Shown here: positions 8,514 to 19,902 of the stretch, piece by piece | How positions within the stretch are numbered: position 1 is the stretch's first letter | How the letters are laid out: every line of letters begins with the position of its first letter | Origin: Pyrenophora tritici-repentis | Lineage: Eukaryota > Ascomycota > Dothideomycetes > Pleosporales > Pleosporaceae | Assembly: GCF_003171515.1 (NCBI RefSeq) | Contig: NC_089390.1 | Location: forward strand, 744,001 to 808,000 | Reading direction: 5' to 3' | DNA: 64,000 nucleotides | Made by a program: the position numbers and the translations under genes | The notes under the pieces: generated by a model | The model's database searches: none | The model's input: only the letters and a program-made list of their open reading frames with translations | Told to the model about the DNA's origin: nothing

Positions 8514-10964
8514 TCAGATGACGCCCCTTTTCTCCATGTTTGCGAGGTCAATGACCTCCTCTTCAATCTCAGACTCTGGCGCATGTTTGCCCTTTGCATT
8601 CTTGCCGCCTTTGGCGCTGCTCTTTCCACCGGCATTTCCCCTCTTTCCATCCTTGATACTTCCCTCATCGTCGTCATCGTCGCCAAACAGGAAGCCCTTG
8701 CCCTTCATTCGTCTCTTCTCGTCAGAGGAGAAGGTAGAGTGCGCAGTGCCAGAGGCAAAATTTGACGATGCCGAGTCTTCACCAAGCATCCAGGAGAAAT
8801 TGGACGACGTGAGATGTGGTCTTGAGCGCGGAGAGAGAGCTGAGGCGAGGTTCGAAGGAGGCGACAGTGCCTGCGCTGGTGGAGAGGTGGGACGGGAATC
8901 GTGAGGAGAGGGGTTCTTGGGGACTACCGTCAATGGGGTTGTCGACTGAGATGTCGTCGTCAACGAGATTGGCGGGACACTAGAGGTTTGTTCCGACGAG
9001 ACTGGGTACTGGGGACTCGGGGAAGCTAGTGTTGCCGCGGCCTGTGCTGTCGCAGCTTGGTCTGTCGCTTCGTCGGCAGGCAGCGGGATCGAAGAGTCCT
9101 CGAGGTACACTTGCACAAACTGCACTTTTGCGATTGCAAGACTGAGTGCTTCCATGGCTTCCTTTCCGTGTTGATCGTTCTGTCCCGCCTTTTGTGCCTC
9201 GTCGCGCTCCCTGTGGTATTCCCACAAGTCGCCAACGGCAACTTCCAACATCTTAGCCAAGCTCTTGTTCCTCCGGTCCAGCTCTGCTACTTTCCGAAGA
9301 GCGTTGGCCGATTGCACTCGCTCTAGGCTTGGTCGCCCGTTTGCAGTGGCTGTGCTTATGTTCCCGGGCTTTCGGAACTCCCTTCCCCCAGACCGCGGCG
9401 TTGTGGTTCCAGTGTTCGCGCCAGACTGGTAAGCTTCGACGTTCTTCTTCACTTCACCCACGGCATCTCGCAAAACCTTGCCGACGCCCCATTGCGATCC
9501 GCGGTCCATGACGTTCTTCGCAGCCCCTTGTAACAATGCCTCGAACCCGACGCCTTGTTGGTTTATGAAGTTGGTAGGTGACCGTATGTTATTGCGCGTT
9601 CGACTGGAGACGAACGACGGCGACGGCGACGGTTCGCGGTCTCTGGCCATTGGCCCAAGCTCGAAGACGGGCGCTTGCTTGCCGTATCGGGTGATGATCT
9701 CAGCACCACCTTGCGGTGTGAGATGATCTCGCAGATATAGAGCATCCTTGATGAAGGTATACGGGGGTGTGGCTGGCTCTGGGTATCTTAGCAAAAACGC
9801 AAAGGCCTCGTTGGTATCAGCTGCGATCAGCTCCCAGCGTATGCGCAGTAGCATAGCAACCGAGATCATGTCAACCAGCTCCAGCGACGAGTCTATGGCA
9901 AACAATGCGTCCCACATGTCGAATACGGCATCCAGAGAGAACTCGCGGCCGAACAGAAGGCGTATCCAGCGTCTAGCCATGTCAGCAAAGGCAGAACTGG
10001 GCGTGTTAGTGGCTTACAAAAGGAAAATTTGCGGAACTATTTCTAGCTTAACGAGATGAGCGTGTAATTCCGGATCCGCCTTCAAAAGGCAATTCTCAAA
10101 GATCCTGGAGCTTCTGATAAGCATCGGGGTGTCTTTGGTCGTGGAGCCTGTCTCTGCGGGCGCATAGAAGGACTTGGCAGTCTGCATGATGATGGAAAAG
10201 AGCATGTGCGTGTCGTGCTCGATGTAGCCAGAGTCGAGCATCTCTGCAAGCGTGTGGTCGATTGCGCCGGTCTTCTCCTTAACAATCTCAATGGCGTCTC
10301 TTTCCACGACCCAGAGCAGAGGCGCCAGTATCTCGTGCATGCCTTGTCGATAGCCTATGCCCGGGTGCATCTTGCACCACACAAACAATATGTCCAGCAT
10401 CATGTTCTGCGTGGCGGGCTGGCGAAAGTAGACATTGTCTGGCATACATCGCTCAATGTCTTGAAAGATTTCGGCGCGGAGTTCTTCGTCGGCTCGGAGG
10501 GCTACCCATGGGGACTTTTAACGCTTAGTACATGTCAATACCAGTGTCTAGAGAGCACGGGTGGCATATACCTCAGACAGCTCGCTCAAAGGGTCTACAG
10601 AAGAATCAAATTCGTCTGGATTTTGTATCGCGCGGAGGTAGTGTGATCGCAGAGACTCGTACGTCTTGCGCGCCTGACTGAGGTGGGTAGGCCATGACGA
10701 GCGGTCGAGCGTCTTGAAGACGAGGAAGATCTAGCTATGGGATGAGCCGAGTGGGGGGATAGAGGGGTATAGCAGTTGCCACCTTCCAGCAGACAGATCG
10801 CAAGCCAGCCGTGATCTGGGGCTCCTTGTGTGAAGAGACATGAATCTTCAGGTCCGTCAGAGAGTGGAAGTCGTCCAACTGGCGCCAGTATTTCCTGTAT
10901 GACATTAATAATTGTACGATACATGAGAGAAGAAGGCGTACGTGGCTTCGGCTACAGAGCGCAT
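8514..10964 (-). CDS. TBC-domain Rab GTPase-activating protein (TBC1D5-like), 749 aa
   Basis: Five exons: 10942-10964, 10783-10894, 10572-10730, 10018-10514 and 8514-9972. Introns are 45-57 bp with GT-AG ends, and the first exon codes for MRSVAEAT. The TBC domain spans residues about 20-330. The two catalytic fingers are present: Arg about 120 in FQDIER and Gln about 155 in GIGYRQGM, so GAP activity should be retained. GIGYRQGMHEILAPLLW and the insertion pattern resemble TBC1D5/Gyp proteins that act on Rab7-type GTPases in endosome and retromer traffic. The C-terminal half is Ser/Pro-rich, with a short coiled coil near residues 520-600 (RKVAELDRRNKSLAKMLEVA). The Rab partner is not shown by the sequence. 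Confidence 0.85.
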
Positions 10965-11726
10965 GGTGCAAAATTACAGCGCAGTGTGTGAGTACTGTGT
11001 CGGCTCCCAAGCGTACCCTGATGGTAGCTTGGGCTCGCGATATGCACCATGATGCGATGGCGCGCCGCGGGGCAACATGTGCCGATACGTCACGTGTATC
11101 ACCTGTGTCATGGGCGAACTGTCAATTGCGCTAGGAACATCTGGGATGCAGTCTGTTGCGTTGCTAGGCGGCCAAGAACAGTGTTTGTTTGATGATTCAG
11201 CTGCAAAGGAGCATCACCAGCACAAGAATAGGTCACGACGTCACCATGACTTTCTAAACATGGATACGAGGATGCACGATGTGTAGCGTCTACCATTCCA
11301 ATAGCGTGGTACGAAGCCACCTTGTCGAGTTTTTGCACACTATTCTGGCTAGGAACGGGAGCGCATCGCATGTTGCATGGCACTGTGGATAGCAGATGGT
11401 GCGGGATGCTTGCCATGGTCCACGATAGATTACCATCTAAACTAGAGGCCAGTGGCGGCGCGCGTGGCATGACATGCGCCGGTGTGGCGCAAACTATGCT
11501 GCGATTTAATCTCCTCTCTCCAACAGTCTGGGTGGTGGTGTTGTTCAGCTGTCGGGGCGACGGTGGCTGGCTGGGGGTGGTGGGAATTGCAGCTTCGGCG
11601 CGTCGGCGATGGTTTGCAGTGACTAAGCGGGCATAAGCTCCTCACATGACGGTGGTCCAGGTATGTTCGGTACCAGGCACGCATTGCATCACGCATCACG
11701 GCTTCGGCCGATGTGACCATGAGCGT
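10965..11726. other. Intergenic, no gene seen
   Basis: Divergent ORFs of 60-120 codons here lack family features or coding-like composition. Contains the TBC gene promoter and the Med31 3' end. Confidence 0.45.
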
Positions 11727-12233
11727 TTACCGCCAGTCTTTCTTTGCCGGTACTGCATGTCGCTGGCCTTCGATGACTAGGCGGTCCATGAGGCCGGGGG
11801 CTAGAATGTCCTGTCGGAAGCGGTCCTGCTGCAGTAACTCGAGTGCACGGAGCGTGGGGCCCGGGTGACTGGGAGACAACATCAGCATCAGCATCGGCAT
11901 CAGCATCAGCAAACATGGAATTTGGTCAGTGCACTGGAGGTTTGCTGTAGCGCAACGTACTGGAGAAATTTTGCATACTTTGGCTCCTTGAAGTACTGTA
12001 GGTAGCCGAGGTATGCGACGAATTCGGGCTTGTCAAGCGTCTTCTGCTGGGCAAGATAGTTGAGATAGACGGGATTGGCAAGGCACTGGACAAACTAGGC
12101 GGTGTTAATGAAGATAAAACAGGGGCTAATGACCCAGGCGGTATAGGGGAAATGTGCACACCTCTAGCTCGAGCTCGAAGCGTGAGAAACCTCCTAGGCC
12201 CGGGACGTCTTTGAGGGAGTGTTCAGAAGCCAT
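11727..12233 (-). CDS. MED31: Mediator complex subunit 31 (Soh1), 115 aa
   Basis: Three exons: 12162-12233, 11961-12094 and 11727-11868. Introns are 12095-12161 and 11869-11960. The product starts [20 protein letters not shown]. It carries the Med31 signature [20 protein letters not shown], then a second helix [20 protein letters not shown] and a third [20 protein letters not shown]. Med31 sits in the middle module of Mediator and helps connect activators to RNA polymerase II. Length and helix order are normal. At the second junction the GTACGT donor gives ..FLHHPGPTL.., in frame. The intron there contains a CATCAG tandem repeat (about 11880-11910). Confident assignment. Confidence 0.92.
11880..11912. 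repeat. CATCAG hexanucleotide repeat in MED31 intron 2
   Basis: Five near-perfect copies of a 6-bp unit lie next to the acceptor of the second MED31 intron. Each unit reads CTGATG on the gene strand, so the repeat adds several AT-rich triplets to the polypyrimidine region. Confidence 0.75.
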
Positions 12234-13388
12234 GTTGTTTGGGGTGCAGTGTGCAGGACAAGGTCGAGGTCGAGGTCGGTGTTGTCGGTGGTTTGCAGGT
12301 GGTGACAGACTACGACTATGGCGGACAGGCGTGCAGGTCATGAGGCTGAAGAAAAGCAATTCAGGGTCTTTCCCCGCAAATCGAGGCCACAGCTGGGCAC
12401 AAGGTCGGCAGCTAGTCCGGTTGAGCGGGTGAAGTGGGCTTTGAGCAAGTACAAGGGGGAGTTTGTCAGTCAGGAGAAGAAATCAGGAGAGTAGAATTGC
12501 GTGTATGCGTGTCAGCAAGTGCATTACAGCACAGTATGCGCGTAGATGAACGGCGGCGATATAGAGGCCTAGACAGACATGCTAGACATGCGTGCCAAAC
12601 ATGGTCAAGGACGTGATAGTAGGCTTGCAAGCCACGACCCTGTCCCCTGCGTTGCCGTGCAGCTCGGGCCCCTCCTCTCCTTGCCAACCCCACAGGCCGA
12701 GTGGGTGCAGTGCGTGTTCGGCCGTCTAGTAGGCAGATTTACCCTTGGGACTCTCGTTTTAGGCTTTCTCGACACCCATCTCGTGACTTGGCCGCCCAGG
12801 TTTGCCAGCCGGTGCCACCGAACACGGCAAACACGAGAGGCTTTCTGGTCAGTCTGGTCCGTCTGGTCTAAAAAGCCCTAGGCTGCTCTTGCGCTGACTG
12901 GCACTACTTACACCTGCCCACCTGCCGTGCGCCGTCGCAGTCTCAGTCTCAGTCCTGCCCACTTGCCATTCGTTTGCTTTTCAAACCTCCAGTCCCCTTC
13001 CCACCCCTCGACTGCGCTGTATTCACTAGACGTTGCATAGACTACTAACGGGCCCTCAAACACGACACCTCCCACACAACACACGACGCGCCCCCACTCA
13101 ACAGCCCGCGGTTACCCACCGGGCCCGTCTATCCTCAGGTGCGAGACACGAGACACAGAAGACCAGAAAAGCATCGGTATCGGTATCGCCAGTCTTAGAA
13201 GTTAGCCAAGCCCCTATTTGCCAGGCTGCAGGCTGCCATAGCCGACGAGTGCACCAGCACCACAAGTCCCAGTGCGCGTCACCAGCCCAGCCCTTTTGCT
13301 CCGACCACGCCTGCCCACGTCTGTCGTCGCCCGCGCCGCCAGTGTTTGATTGGGCCGCCGAGCAGGGAAGTGAACAGCAGTCAGCATC
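12234..13388. other. Shared upstream region of MED31 and PAL1
   Basis: A 1.15-kb divergent intergenic region. The 13,000-13,388 part is C-rich leader of PAL1. ORFs in it (for example the frame from 13033) are low-complexity and read through the PAL1 start in another frame. No separate gene supported. Confidence 0.45.
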
Positions 13389-15216
13389 ATGTTTGCAGAG
13401 CCGTCAATGCCAGGTAAGAGGCCCCATCACAGCCTGTTTCAGCATATCTTGGGCTGCCACCAATTTGGACGCGCCGCTGATCACTTTCTTATCGGAATAC
13501 AGAAAGGCGACCCTCGCCCGGATTGCAGCTCGAATTCTCCTCCAACAACCCCTTCCGCCGCGCTGCCTCGCCCGCCTTCCCTTCGCCCGCCTTGAACTCG
13601 CCCGCCAGCGCAAACCGCGACAGCTCTGGAAGCCGGCCAATGTCCCGCAACCCCTTCATCTCTACCTTTGAAAAAGAGTTCAACAAAGAGGCCAAGCGCG
13701 ACCTCGTCGACATGTCGGCCACCATGAAGGAATCTCCTAAGAAGTCTTCCTTTGGTTTTGCCGCCGAGGAGCTCTTTGTACGTCATTTGCTCCCCTTGCT
13801 GCGAAACCCCCCGTCACCTTCACGTTGTACACGCCCTATCTCTCCACCGTACACCTGTACTCACCCGTGCACGCACTCACCTGTACAAAATCACCGAGAC
13901 GGCCAAATCTCGCAATTCCTCCCCAAACTTTCCCTGCACAGCTGCACAATCCACACTCCGACATGGACCGCTTCAAGCGCTTTGTAGGCACCTTTGCTGA
14001 CTATCCCTCCCTTGAACAGAAGAACCTCTCTATTGACGACGGCGACAAGAAGCGTGCTCCTCCGCCACGACCCGCCCCCGCCCGCAGCGGCACCGACCCC
14101 CGTGCAGGCCACCGCCCTTCGCGCTCCGAAGAGGAGAGAAGGGAGCGCGCACGCGAATCCTCGCGCGGACCTTCGCGGCCTCGGGGACCACCAAGCTCTT
14201 CCGACCGCCGGGACCGGGAGCACCGCCGCCCGCGACGCAACTCCGAGTCTTCCATCGCTGACAAGGGCACACTCGACCCACGCGAGGAGCGCAGGCGCCG
14301 AGAGCGTCGCCGGGAGCGCGAGGAGCGTTCCAAGGATGGCAAGGACGGCAAAGACAGCAAGGGAAAGCGCGTTCGCCGTCCCCAAGGTCTGGATCTGATC
14401 GACAAGCTCGATGTCACTGGCATCTACGGCCCTAGCATGATTCACCACGACGGTCCCTATGACGCCGTGCAGCCCCACCGCAACCGCAAGAAGGACCAGC
14501 GCGCGCCCATGGAGGCTTTCCCTGTCGGATCTGCCAACAACTCGCTGGGTGGCTCCGGACCGTTGAACACCAAGATCGACCTTGACCGAATTCACGGCAG
14601 GGGTGCAGAGGGCTTCACAGACTTTGCCGTCGCCGCCGAGTCGGACTGGAAGAAGGCAACACCGCCCACCGCCGAGTTCAGTGCCAAGGGCCGAGACGAC
14701 ATTGTCCATGGCGAGCAGAGCCACGGTCTCGGAACTTCCACCTTCCTGGAGGGCGCACCAGCATCCCGCAAGGCTATCGAAGAGGAGAGCGAGGCTCAGA
14801 GGCAAAAGTCGCTAGCTGAGGGTGGTCTTGGCCGCAAGAAGTCCATTGCCCAGCGATTCCGTGGCATCTCACAGCCCCGTCGTTATGGTGACAATCCCCG
14901 CATTCAGTCACCCGAGGCACGCTATGGAGCTGGTAGTCCCAGTGGCCCTTACAGTGCCGGAGTGCTTTCCCAGAGCAAAGCCACGGAGCCCAACCCGTTC
15001 TTCGGCAGTGACGAATACGAAAAGGCTTACGACGCCAAGGGCGCGACCATCCGTACCACCGAGGCCAACGGGGGATCTCCTCCTCGCGGCGCCAACCTGC
15101 AACGGTCCATTACAACCGACAGTGCAGGATCACCCACAGGCGAGGGCAAGCCTAGCGGCGGATTTCTCAACAGAGTCAAGTCACTCAAGGGCGGCCCACG
15201 CCGACGTCCCGCTTGA
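13389..15216 (+). CDS. PAL1: Pal1-family cell morphology protein, 498 aa
   Basis: Exons 13389-13413, 13503-13777 and 14020-15216. Introns 13414-13502 and 13778-14019 begin GTAAGA and GTACGT. The acceptor at 14019 gives ..FAAEELFKNLSIDDG..; an in-phase acceptor at 13941 would add 26 residues. A Ser-rich N-terminus is followed by a highly basic RRRRERRRER-type stretch (residues about 140-220). The conserved Pal1 core is at about 225-280 (DLIDKLDVTGIYGPSMIHHD, then GPYDAVQPHRN). An NPFFGSDEY segment lies near the end. Pal1 proteins localise to sites of polar growth and endocytic patches and affect cell shape. The NPF tripeptides (NPFRR, NPFIS, NPFF) would suit EH-domain partners of the endocytic coat. 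Confidence 0.88.
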
Positions 15217-16549
15217 GAGGGTGAGAGATGCTACACATTTGCATTACCTCTACATCCAGTCGGCGCAGGTAGCCTGCTTGGCCGGTAAAAATACCAAGCA
15301 TTGCACGAGGGCGACAGCAGCAGCGGCGACGCGACGGTAACAGCATCACAACTTTAGACGCCAGCCGCCTATCTCTCCCACCGTCACACACCTCCCTCCG
15401 GGGACCATTTTCTTTTCCTTTCGTCTGGTACCGGAGTGATTGGGACTTTGAAAGCACGCGAGGTCTGGATACCACTCATGTGTAAAAAACCGTAACAAAG
15501 GCGAGCTGCGTCATCGACGACATACGCGCGCGCGAACCGGGAGGGCTTCTCTTTTTTTTTCTACAGCTGCTTCTTCTTCTTCTTCTTCTATTCCACTTTG
15601 ATCAAGAAACATGCGGCACACACCTCTTTTTTTTTCTAATACACGGGGAATTGCGGAGTGGGGGTTCGAATGAGTGAGTTAGTGGGAGACAATCTGTGTA
15701 ACCATTCCATCACATCACACTTTGCAAGTTTTTGCGATCAAAGTAGCTGGGCAAGTGGGAGTGGTAGGGCGTGTCAAGGGGCGCGGGATCGGAATTGGAA
15801 TTGAATTAAACCTATGTAGCGAATATCAAAAAGACTTGTCACGATCTTGGTCCCTTGGTGTTGACGGTGTTGCTGATGTCATAATGGCTGATCTCTTGGT
15901 CTTGGATCTTTGATATGGGCTGATGCGACTCCGCTGATCGCTGATCATTCAAGACGCACAGGCATCACAAACATTGGTTGATGACGCGCGTGACTTGCCC
16001 CTGGCGATCGTTCAGGGGCTGGCTTGGGCCAAGAAAGGCAACTCGTCGTCGCAGTCGTCGTCGCATGCCCGCCCACCCGCGGGCGCTACGTACATACTCC
16101 GCAGACACTGGCGGCTACATGGCTGGCCGGCGGTTAGTTATCCACGTGGATAGTTGTGCTTCTTCGCGTTTGTGAGACGTGCTTGTTTTGTTTTCTGGGC
16201 GGGCGGATGTCGGTCTCGCTGTCGCTGATGGATGGTCTAGACGGTCAGATTGCAGATTGACAAGGTAGGGGATATCGGCAATGTCAGATTTCTCGCTCAG
16301 CAACTGGAACCAAGGCGGAGGCGGAGATGAACGGGGGGTAAGGGGGGTGGTGAGATGGAATGACTAGATTGCGTGTGTAGATCGGGATCGGAATTTGATC
16401 GGATTACAGTATGTAGATCGGGTCTGGATGATGGAGGTTACGAGGTGGGAGGTGCGTGTGGGAGGTCGGAGATGCACGTAGGAAAGACGGATTGGTGTGT
16501 TGATGTTTTTTCTTTGTATGGTTGCATCGTTATTGTGGTTTTCGAAATA
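15217..16549. other. PAL1 3' region and gene-free spacer
   Basis: No gene supported. Contains a TTC microsatellite at about 15570-15590 and ends at the TA target site of the 3.35-kb transposon. Confidence 0.5.
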
Positions 16550-16629
16550 CCTTGAGCCGCCTGGATCTGGTTAGCTTGGTGCCCAAGAACATCAACTCCC
16601 ATAGTAATTTGTTAGTAAATTAATGCAGC
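16550..16629 (+). repeat. Left terminal inverted repeat of Tc1/mariner-like element
   Basis: Pairs with 19823-19902. The first 71 bp differ at only four positions; similarity then fades through an ATGCAGC block. Confidence 0.85.
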
Positions 16630-16742
16630 AGCCGTTTCCCACCTCCAGAAGCCCATGAAGCTAGTCCTGTACTCTAAATCGTTCGTGTATAGCGTTTTGT
16701 TTGTGTGGAGCTTGTTGCGAGCTCAATCTAGCTGCTGTTGGG

Positions 16743-18437
16743 ATGCCGCCCAAGCGCCAGCGTAAGCCGAAGCAGCCATTCGATCAAGGCGTTAACCCGT
16801 CCTCCCAGAAGCGTAGAGCGCCAGCAACTAGACAAAATCCTACCCATTTAACGCCTAAACGTGTCCGCCGTGAGGCGCTGCCGTCGCCTCCAGCGACTGC
16901 CCCGCCGCGCCGTCAAAGCCCGTTGTCCGAGCCTGAGCTGCAAGCCACCCAAACAGCTGCCTCCGCGCAAGCTGAAGATATCGTTGGCGAGGATGAGGAT
17001 ACTTTCGAGGATGGAGATGGCGATCCGCTGCCTGAGGATGAGGATGAGATCGCTGCTAAGGGCGCTGCCGGTAGTGTTGAGGATGAGGGAGAGCCAGCGT
17101 ACCGACGTCAAGAAGGCACTCCATGGCTGCCTCGCTCATCGCAAGCGCTAGAGGATGAGGTTAATCCTGTACTGCGCGTTAGGTGGAGGGCTTGCCTTGG
17201 TGGTGATATGGAGAAACACTTTATTCCTGAAGCTGCCGATAGCGAGCACGGCGTACGGCTGTACTCGCTGCATTTCGACGACCTATGGCAGTGGGTAGAT
17301 GACGTTGTTGCAGAATTACGGCCAAAAAGAGCGAAGATCTCATCTGTTTGCACTGTTGTTTACCCAGCTAAGCAGGCCAAACGCGAGCGCGCGATAAAGC
17401 GATTGCGGCGAGGTGTTGATGCAACGTGGAATAGCTTTCAGCGCCTTGTTGTAGAGGTTGATAACTATGTCAGCGAGCCAGTAAACGTCGATTTCGAGCT
17501 CATCTTGGCTGAAATTCCAGGGGAGCAGCAGCCGTTGCCAACGGTTGTCGACGGTCCTCGTCGACGCACCGCAACGGTGATTCAAGAGGAGGGGCTTGCT
17601 GGTGTAATAGCAGCTGAACAAGCAGGTAGCGGGCATGCTATTGCTATCCGGGATAGATGGCGCTGTACAGATACCCATTGCGAGAACTATCCTTATTGCT
17701 GCTGGATGGCGCCAACAGCGAGGCAGCCAGCGCGCTTCGAAGATCACCTCTTTGTCAACGGCAACATTATCTCCATGTGGGCAAGAGCAATTACAGCGAG
17801 AAGGGCAACGTACGATGAGCCATCTGATGATGTACGGCTTGCAATTTTGAGAGCAAAGGACCTGCGGGTGCATGAGAAAACGCGCAAGTTGCGGGCGGCT
17901 GGAGATGGCGACGATGATATCAAAAGCTTAACAAAACTGCTCATCGTTGGACAGCTTGAGCGGATGAACAGGCAACCTCAACAGGAGTCTAACTTGCAGG
18001 CAGCTGCACCAACGATAACAAGAGCTGAGGTATCTAGTGCATCTCAGTGGGCGCCTATCCGATATGATCATGAGCAGGAGATTAACGAGCATACTAGTAA
18101 TTTCTTTAACTACCTTAAGTTAAAATTTCCTACAGTTGGAGAGGACATTAACGAGCTTTATAAGACTCTTGTTATTGACGGAGCTATGGATATCAACCTC
18201 TTGATGCAGCCATCTGGTGATATCTTGAAGTTGTGGACGCAGCATTTCAAGCAGCCTCCTGGCTGGTTTTTCACGCTACAAAACACTGCAAAAGAATGGC
18301 AAGCTGGGTACCAGGGTCTCACAGATCGTAACTGGAGACGAGTCGAACGTTGTAAGAAAAGAGAAGAGATTGCGCGCAAGAAATTGGTGGTTGAACCGTC
18401 TAGCAGTGTTGTGGAGGATGATGGCGAGAATGCTTGA
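16743..18437 (+). CDS. Transposon-borne protein of unknown function, 564 aa
   Basis: The start is the ATG at 16743 (MPPKRQRKPKQPFD); the frame upstream has only non-ATG starts. The N-terminal 50 residues are very basic and look like a nuclear localisation and DNA-binding region. Residues about 85-125 are acidic (DEDTFEDGDGD, EDEDEI). A globular part follows, with a compact Cys cluster near residue 310 (CTDTHCENYPYCCW), possibly metal-binding. The C-terminal 100 residues look helical (DINELYKTLVIDGAMDINLL, then W/Y-rich GWFFTLQNTAKEWQAGYQGL). The frame is intact, with no stop. It lies inside the element's inverted repeats, tail to tail with the transposase, so it is probably mobilised with it. 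No family recognised. An accessory DNA-binding protein is an inference. Confidence 0.7.
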   Translation: MPPKRQRKPKQPFDQGVNPSSQKRRAPATRQNPTHLTPKRVRREALPSPPATAPPRRQSPLSEPELQATQTAASAQAEDIVGEDEDTFEDGDGDPLPEDEDEIAAKGAAGSVEDEGEPAYRRQEGTPWLPRSSQALEDEVNPVLRVRWRACLGGDMEKHFIPEAADSEHGVRLYSLHFDDLWQWVDDVVAELRPKRAKISSVCTVVYPAKQAKRERAIKRLRRGVDATWNSFQRLVVEVDNYVSEPVNVDFELILAEIPGEQQPLPTVVDGPRRRTATVIQEEGLAGVIAAEQAGSGHAIAIRDRWRCTDTHCENYPYCCWMAPTARQPARFEDHLFVNGNIISMWARAITARRATYDEPSDDVRLAILRAKDLRVHEKTRKLRAAGDGDDDIKSLTKLLIVGQLERMNRQPQQESNLQAAAPTITRAEVSSASQWAPIRYDHEQEINEHTSNFFNYLKLKFPTVGEDINELYKTLVIDGAMDINLLMQPSGDILKLWTQHFKQPPGWFFTLQNTAKEWQAGYQGLTDRNWRRVERCKKREEIARKKLVVEPSSSVVEDDGENA

Positions 18438-18741
18438 AGCTTAGTGGCCTGAGCGTTTTTGGTGACAGCGGCCCGTGCCCGCTATAGTGTTGAGGTTTTT
18501 CAGGCGTTTCAAATGCGCTGCAACAATAGTCTATTTGGATAGCCCTATGTACAACACTACAACGTTATGCGATTATAACAGGTTAACTTCCTAAGATAGT
18601 TCTATATGTATAGAAATAGCTCTTATTTTTTTAGAATTATTAAATCGCTTTTGTGGGTTGCGCATTAAGGTGTAATCGTTCGCATTTGTATGGTATCATC
18701 TACCTATAGAAACGTACTGTGGCATCCATTTAAAAGCACAA
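18438..18741. other. Spacer between the two transposon genes
   Basis: About 300 bp, AT-rich, holding the 3' ends of both convergent genes. No ORF. Confidence 0.6.
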
Positions 18742-19715
18742 TTAATAGGGATAGCCACACCTATGGAACCAGCTTCTGCAGTTAATATTACAGCACACCA
18801 GCTGCGCTGCATACTCAAGAAAGACCCCAAAGTCAATGAAGTTCTCCGCTTGCGCTGAATTCCTTTTCATCCACCCCTTGAGCTGCTTAAAGCTCTTCTC
18901 GATGGGGTTGAAATCTGGTGAGTATGGCGGCAGATACTCAAGGAGTACTCCAGCACTTTGGCAAAGCACCCGTACACGCTCTGATCGATGGATGGAGGCG
19001 TTATCAAGCACGATTACTGAGGCTGGCCCTGGGTGAGGATTGCAGAACGGCAGCACTTGAAACTCTAAGAAGTCTTCTAGGATCTCAGATGTAATCGCGC
19101 CTTGAAAGATCTTATAGCTTATGTAGCCATCTATCGTCATGGCTGGCAGCAGCGACCACCGTTCTGATCGCCTGAAGCTGTGTGATAGCTCCACCGGCTC
19201 CCCGATTGGAGACCAGCCATACTTGCGGTCGCCCGTACGCTCATTGCAGGCGCTCTCGTCCAACGCAACGATCTGCTCCGCCTTATAGTGTTGCGCCATC
19301 CTGGCAAGATAGAGGCGGCGGAGTGGCTCACTCTGCTCCTTTGCCCGCTTTGTTGCAAGCTTGCGAGACCATCTCATCTTCTCTAGCTCTCGGTAAACGC
19401 TCGCAAGGCTTATCCTAACGTCGTACTCGTCGTACAAGAAGTCCCTCATCTCATCCATGTATGCGCCCGGTGAGCCATTGAGGTATGCCTGAAGGCCTTC
19501 GCGCTGAGCTTGCCGGAGTATAGATGGCCGCCAAGTCGAACGCAGCGCGGCGGATAAGGCACGCCCCAAAACTCTAAGCTCAACCTCAGCTTTGCTACTG
19601 TGTTACGGCTCGCACCTGTAGCTCTAGAGATGGCTCGATCACTTTCGCAGGCAGCAATTCGGTCGAGGATAGCCTGGAGAACAGCGGGCTGCAAGCGGTG
19701 GCCGGTGCCTGGCAT
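18742..19715 (-). pseudogene. Tc1/mariner (IS630-type) DDE transposase, frameshifted
   Basis: The reading frame starts at ATG 19713-19715 (MPGTGHRLQPAVLQA). It has an N-terminal helix-turn-helix (SDRAISRATGASRNTVAKLR) and then shifts frame near 19526-19533. There, one missing base in a GGCGGCC context separates RCVRLG from RPSILRQAQREG. The remaining frame runs to 18742 with the full DDE_3 domain: Asp in IVALDESACNERTG, Asp in VIVLDNASIHRS, Glu in YSPDFNPIEKSFKQLKGW. All three catalytic residues are present, so the frameshift is the only visible lesion. No intron would repair it. It may be a recent inactivation or an assembly error. Confidence 0.85.
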
Positions 19716-19822
19716 CGCGATGAGATGGGCTCGAGAAAATTGCAACACCAAAAACGCGAGTCAGTAGAGGCGATCGCAGCAAACAATGAACTTCAAATAC
19801 GTTGTGGGTGTTAGAAAGCGTG

Positions 19823-19902
19823 GCTGCATCGATTTACTAACAAATTACTATAGGAGTTGATGTTCTTGGCCACCAAGCCAACCAGATCCAGGTGGCTCAA
19901 GG
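19823..19902 (-). repeat. Right terminal inverted repeat of Tc1/mariner-like element
   Basis: Reverse complement of 16550-16629 with a few mismatches. Followed by TA and tttcga, mirroring the left flank. Confidence 0.85.

Larger units (their letters stand above)
16550..19902. mobile_element. Two-gene Tc1/mariner-like DNA transposon, 3353 bp
   Basis: The ends start CCTTGAGCCGCCTGGATCTG on the left. The right end is its reverse complement, with about 6 mismatches over about 80 bp (16550-16629 and 19823-19902). Both are flanked by TA (16548-16549 and 19903-19904), the usual Tc1/mariner duplication. Inside are two convergent genes: an unknown 564-aa protein on the plus strand (16743-18437) and an IS630/Tc1-type DDE transposase on the minus strand (18742-19715). 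Most Tc1/mariner elements are 1.3-2.4 kb with one gene, so the second ORF is unusual. The outer flanks tcgaaa and tttcga show that the insertion split the palindrome tcgaaaTAtttcga. Confidence 0.85.

Noticed and set aside
13891..14805. 304-codon minus-strand ORF opposite PAL1
   Set aside because: It lies fully antisense to the PAL1 core, whose domain is clear. Its composition is Ala/Val/Leu-rich, as expected from the complement of GC-rich third positions.
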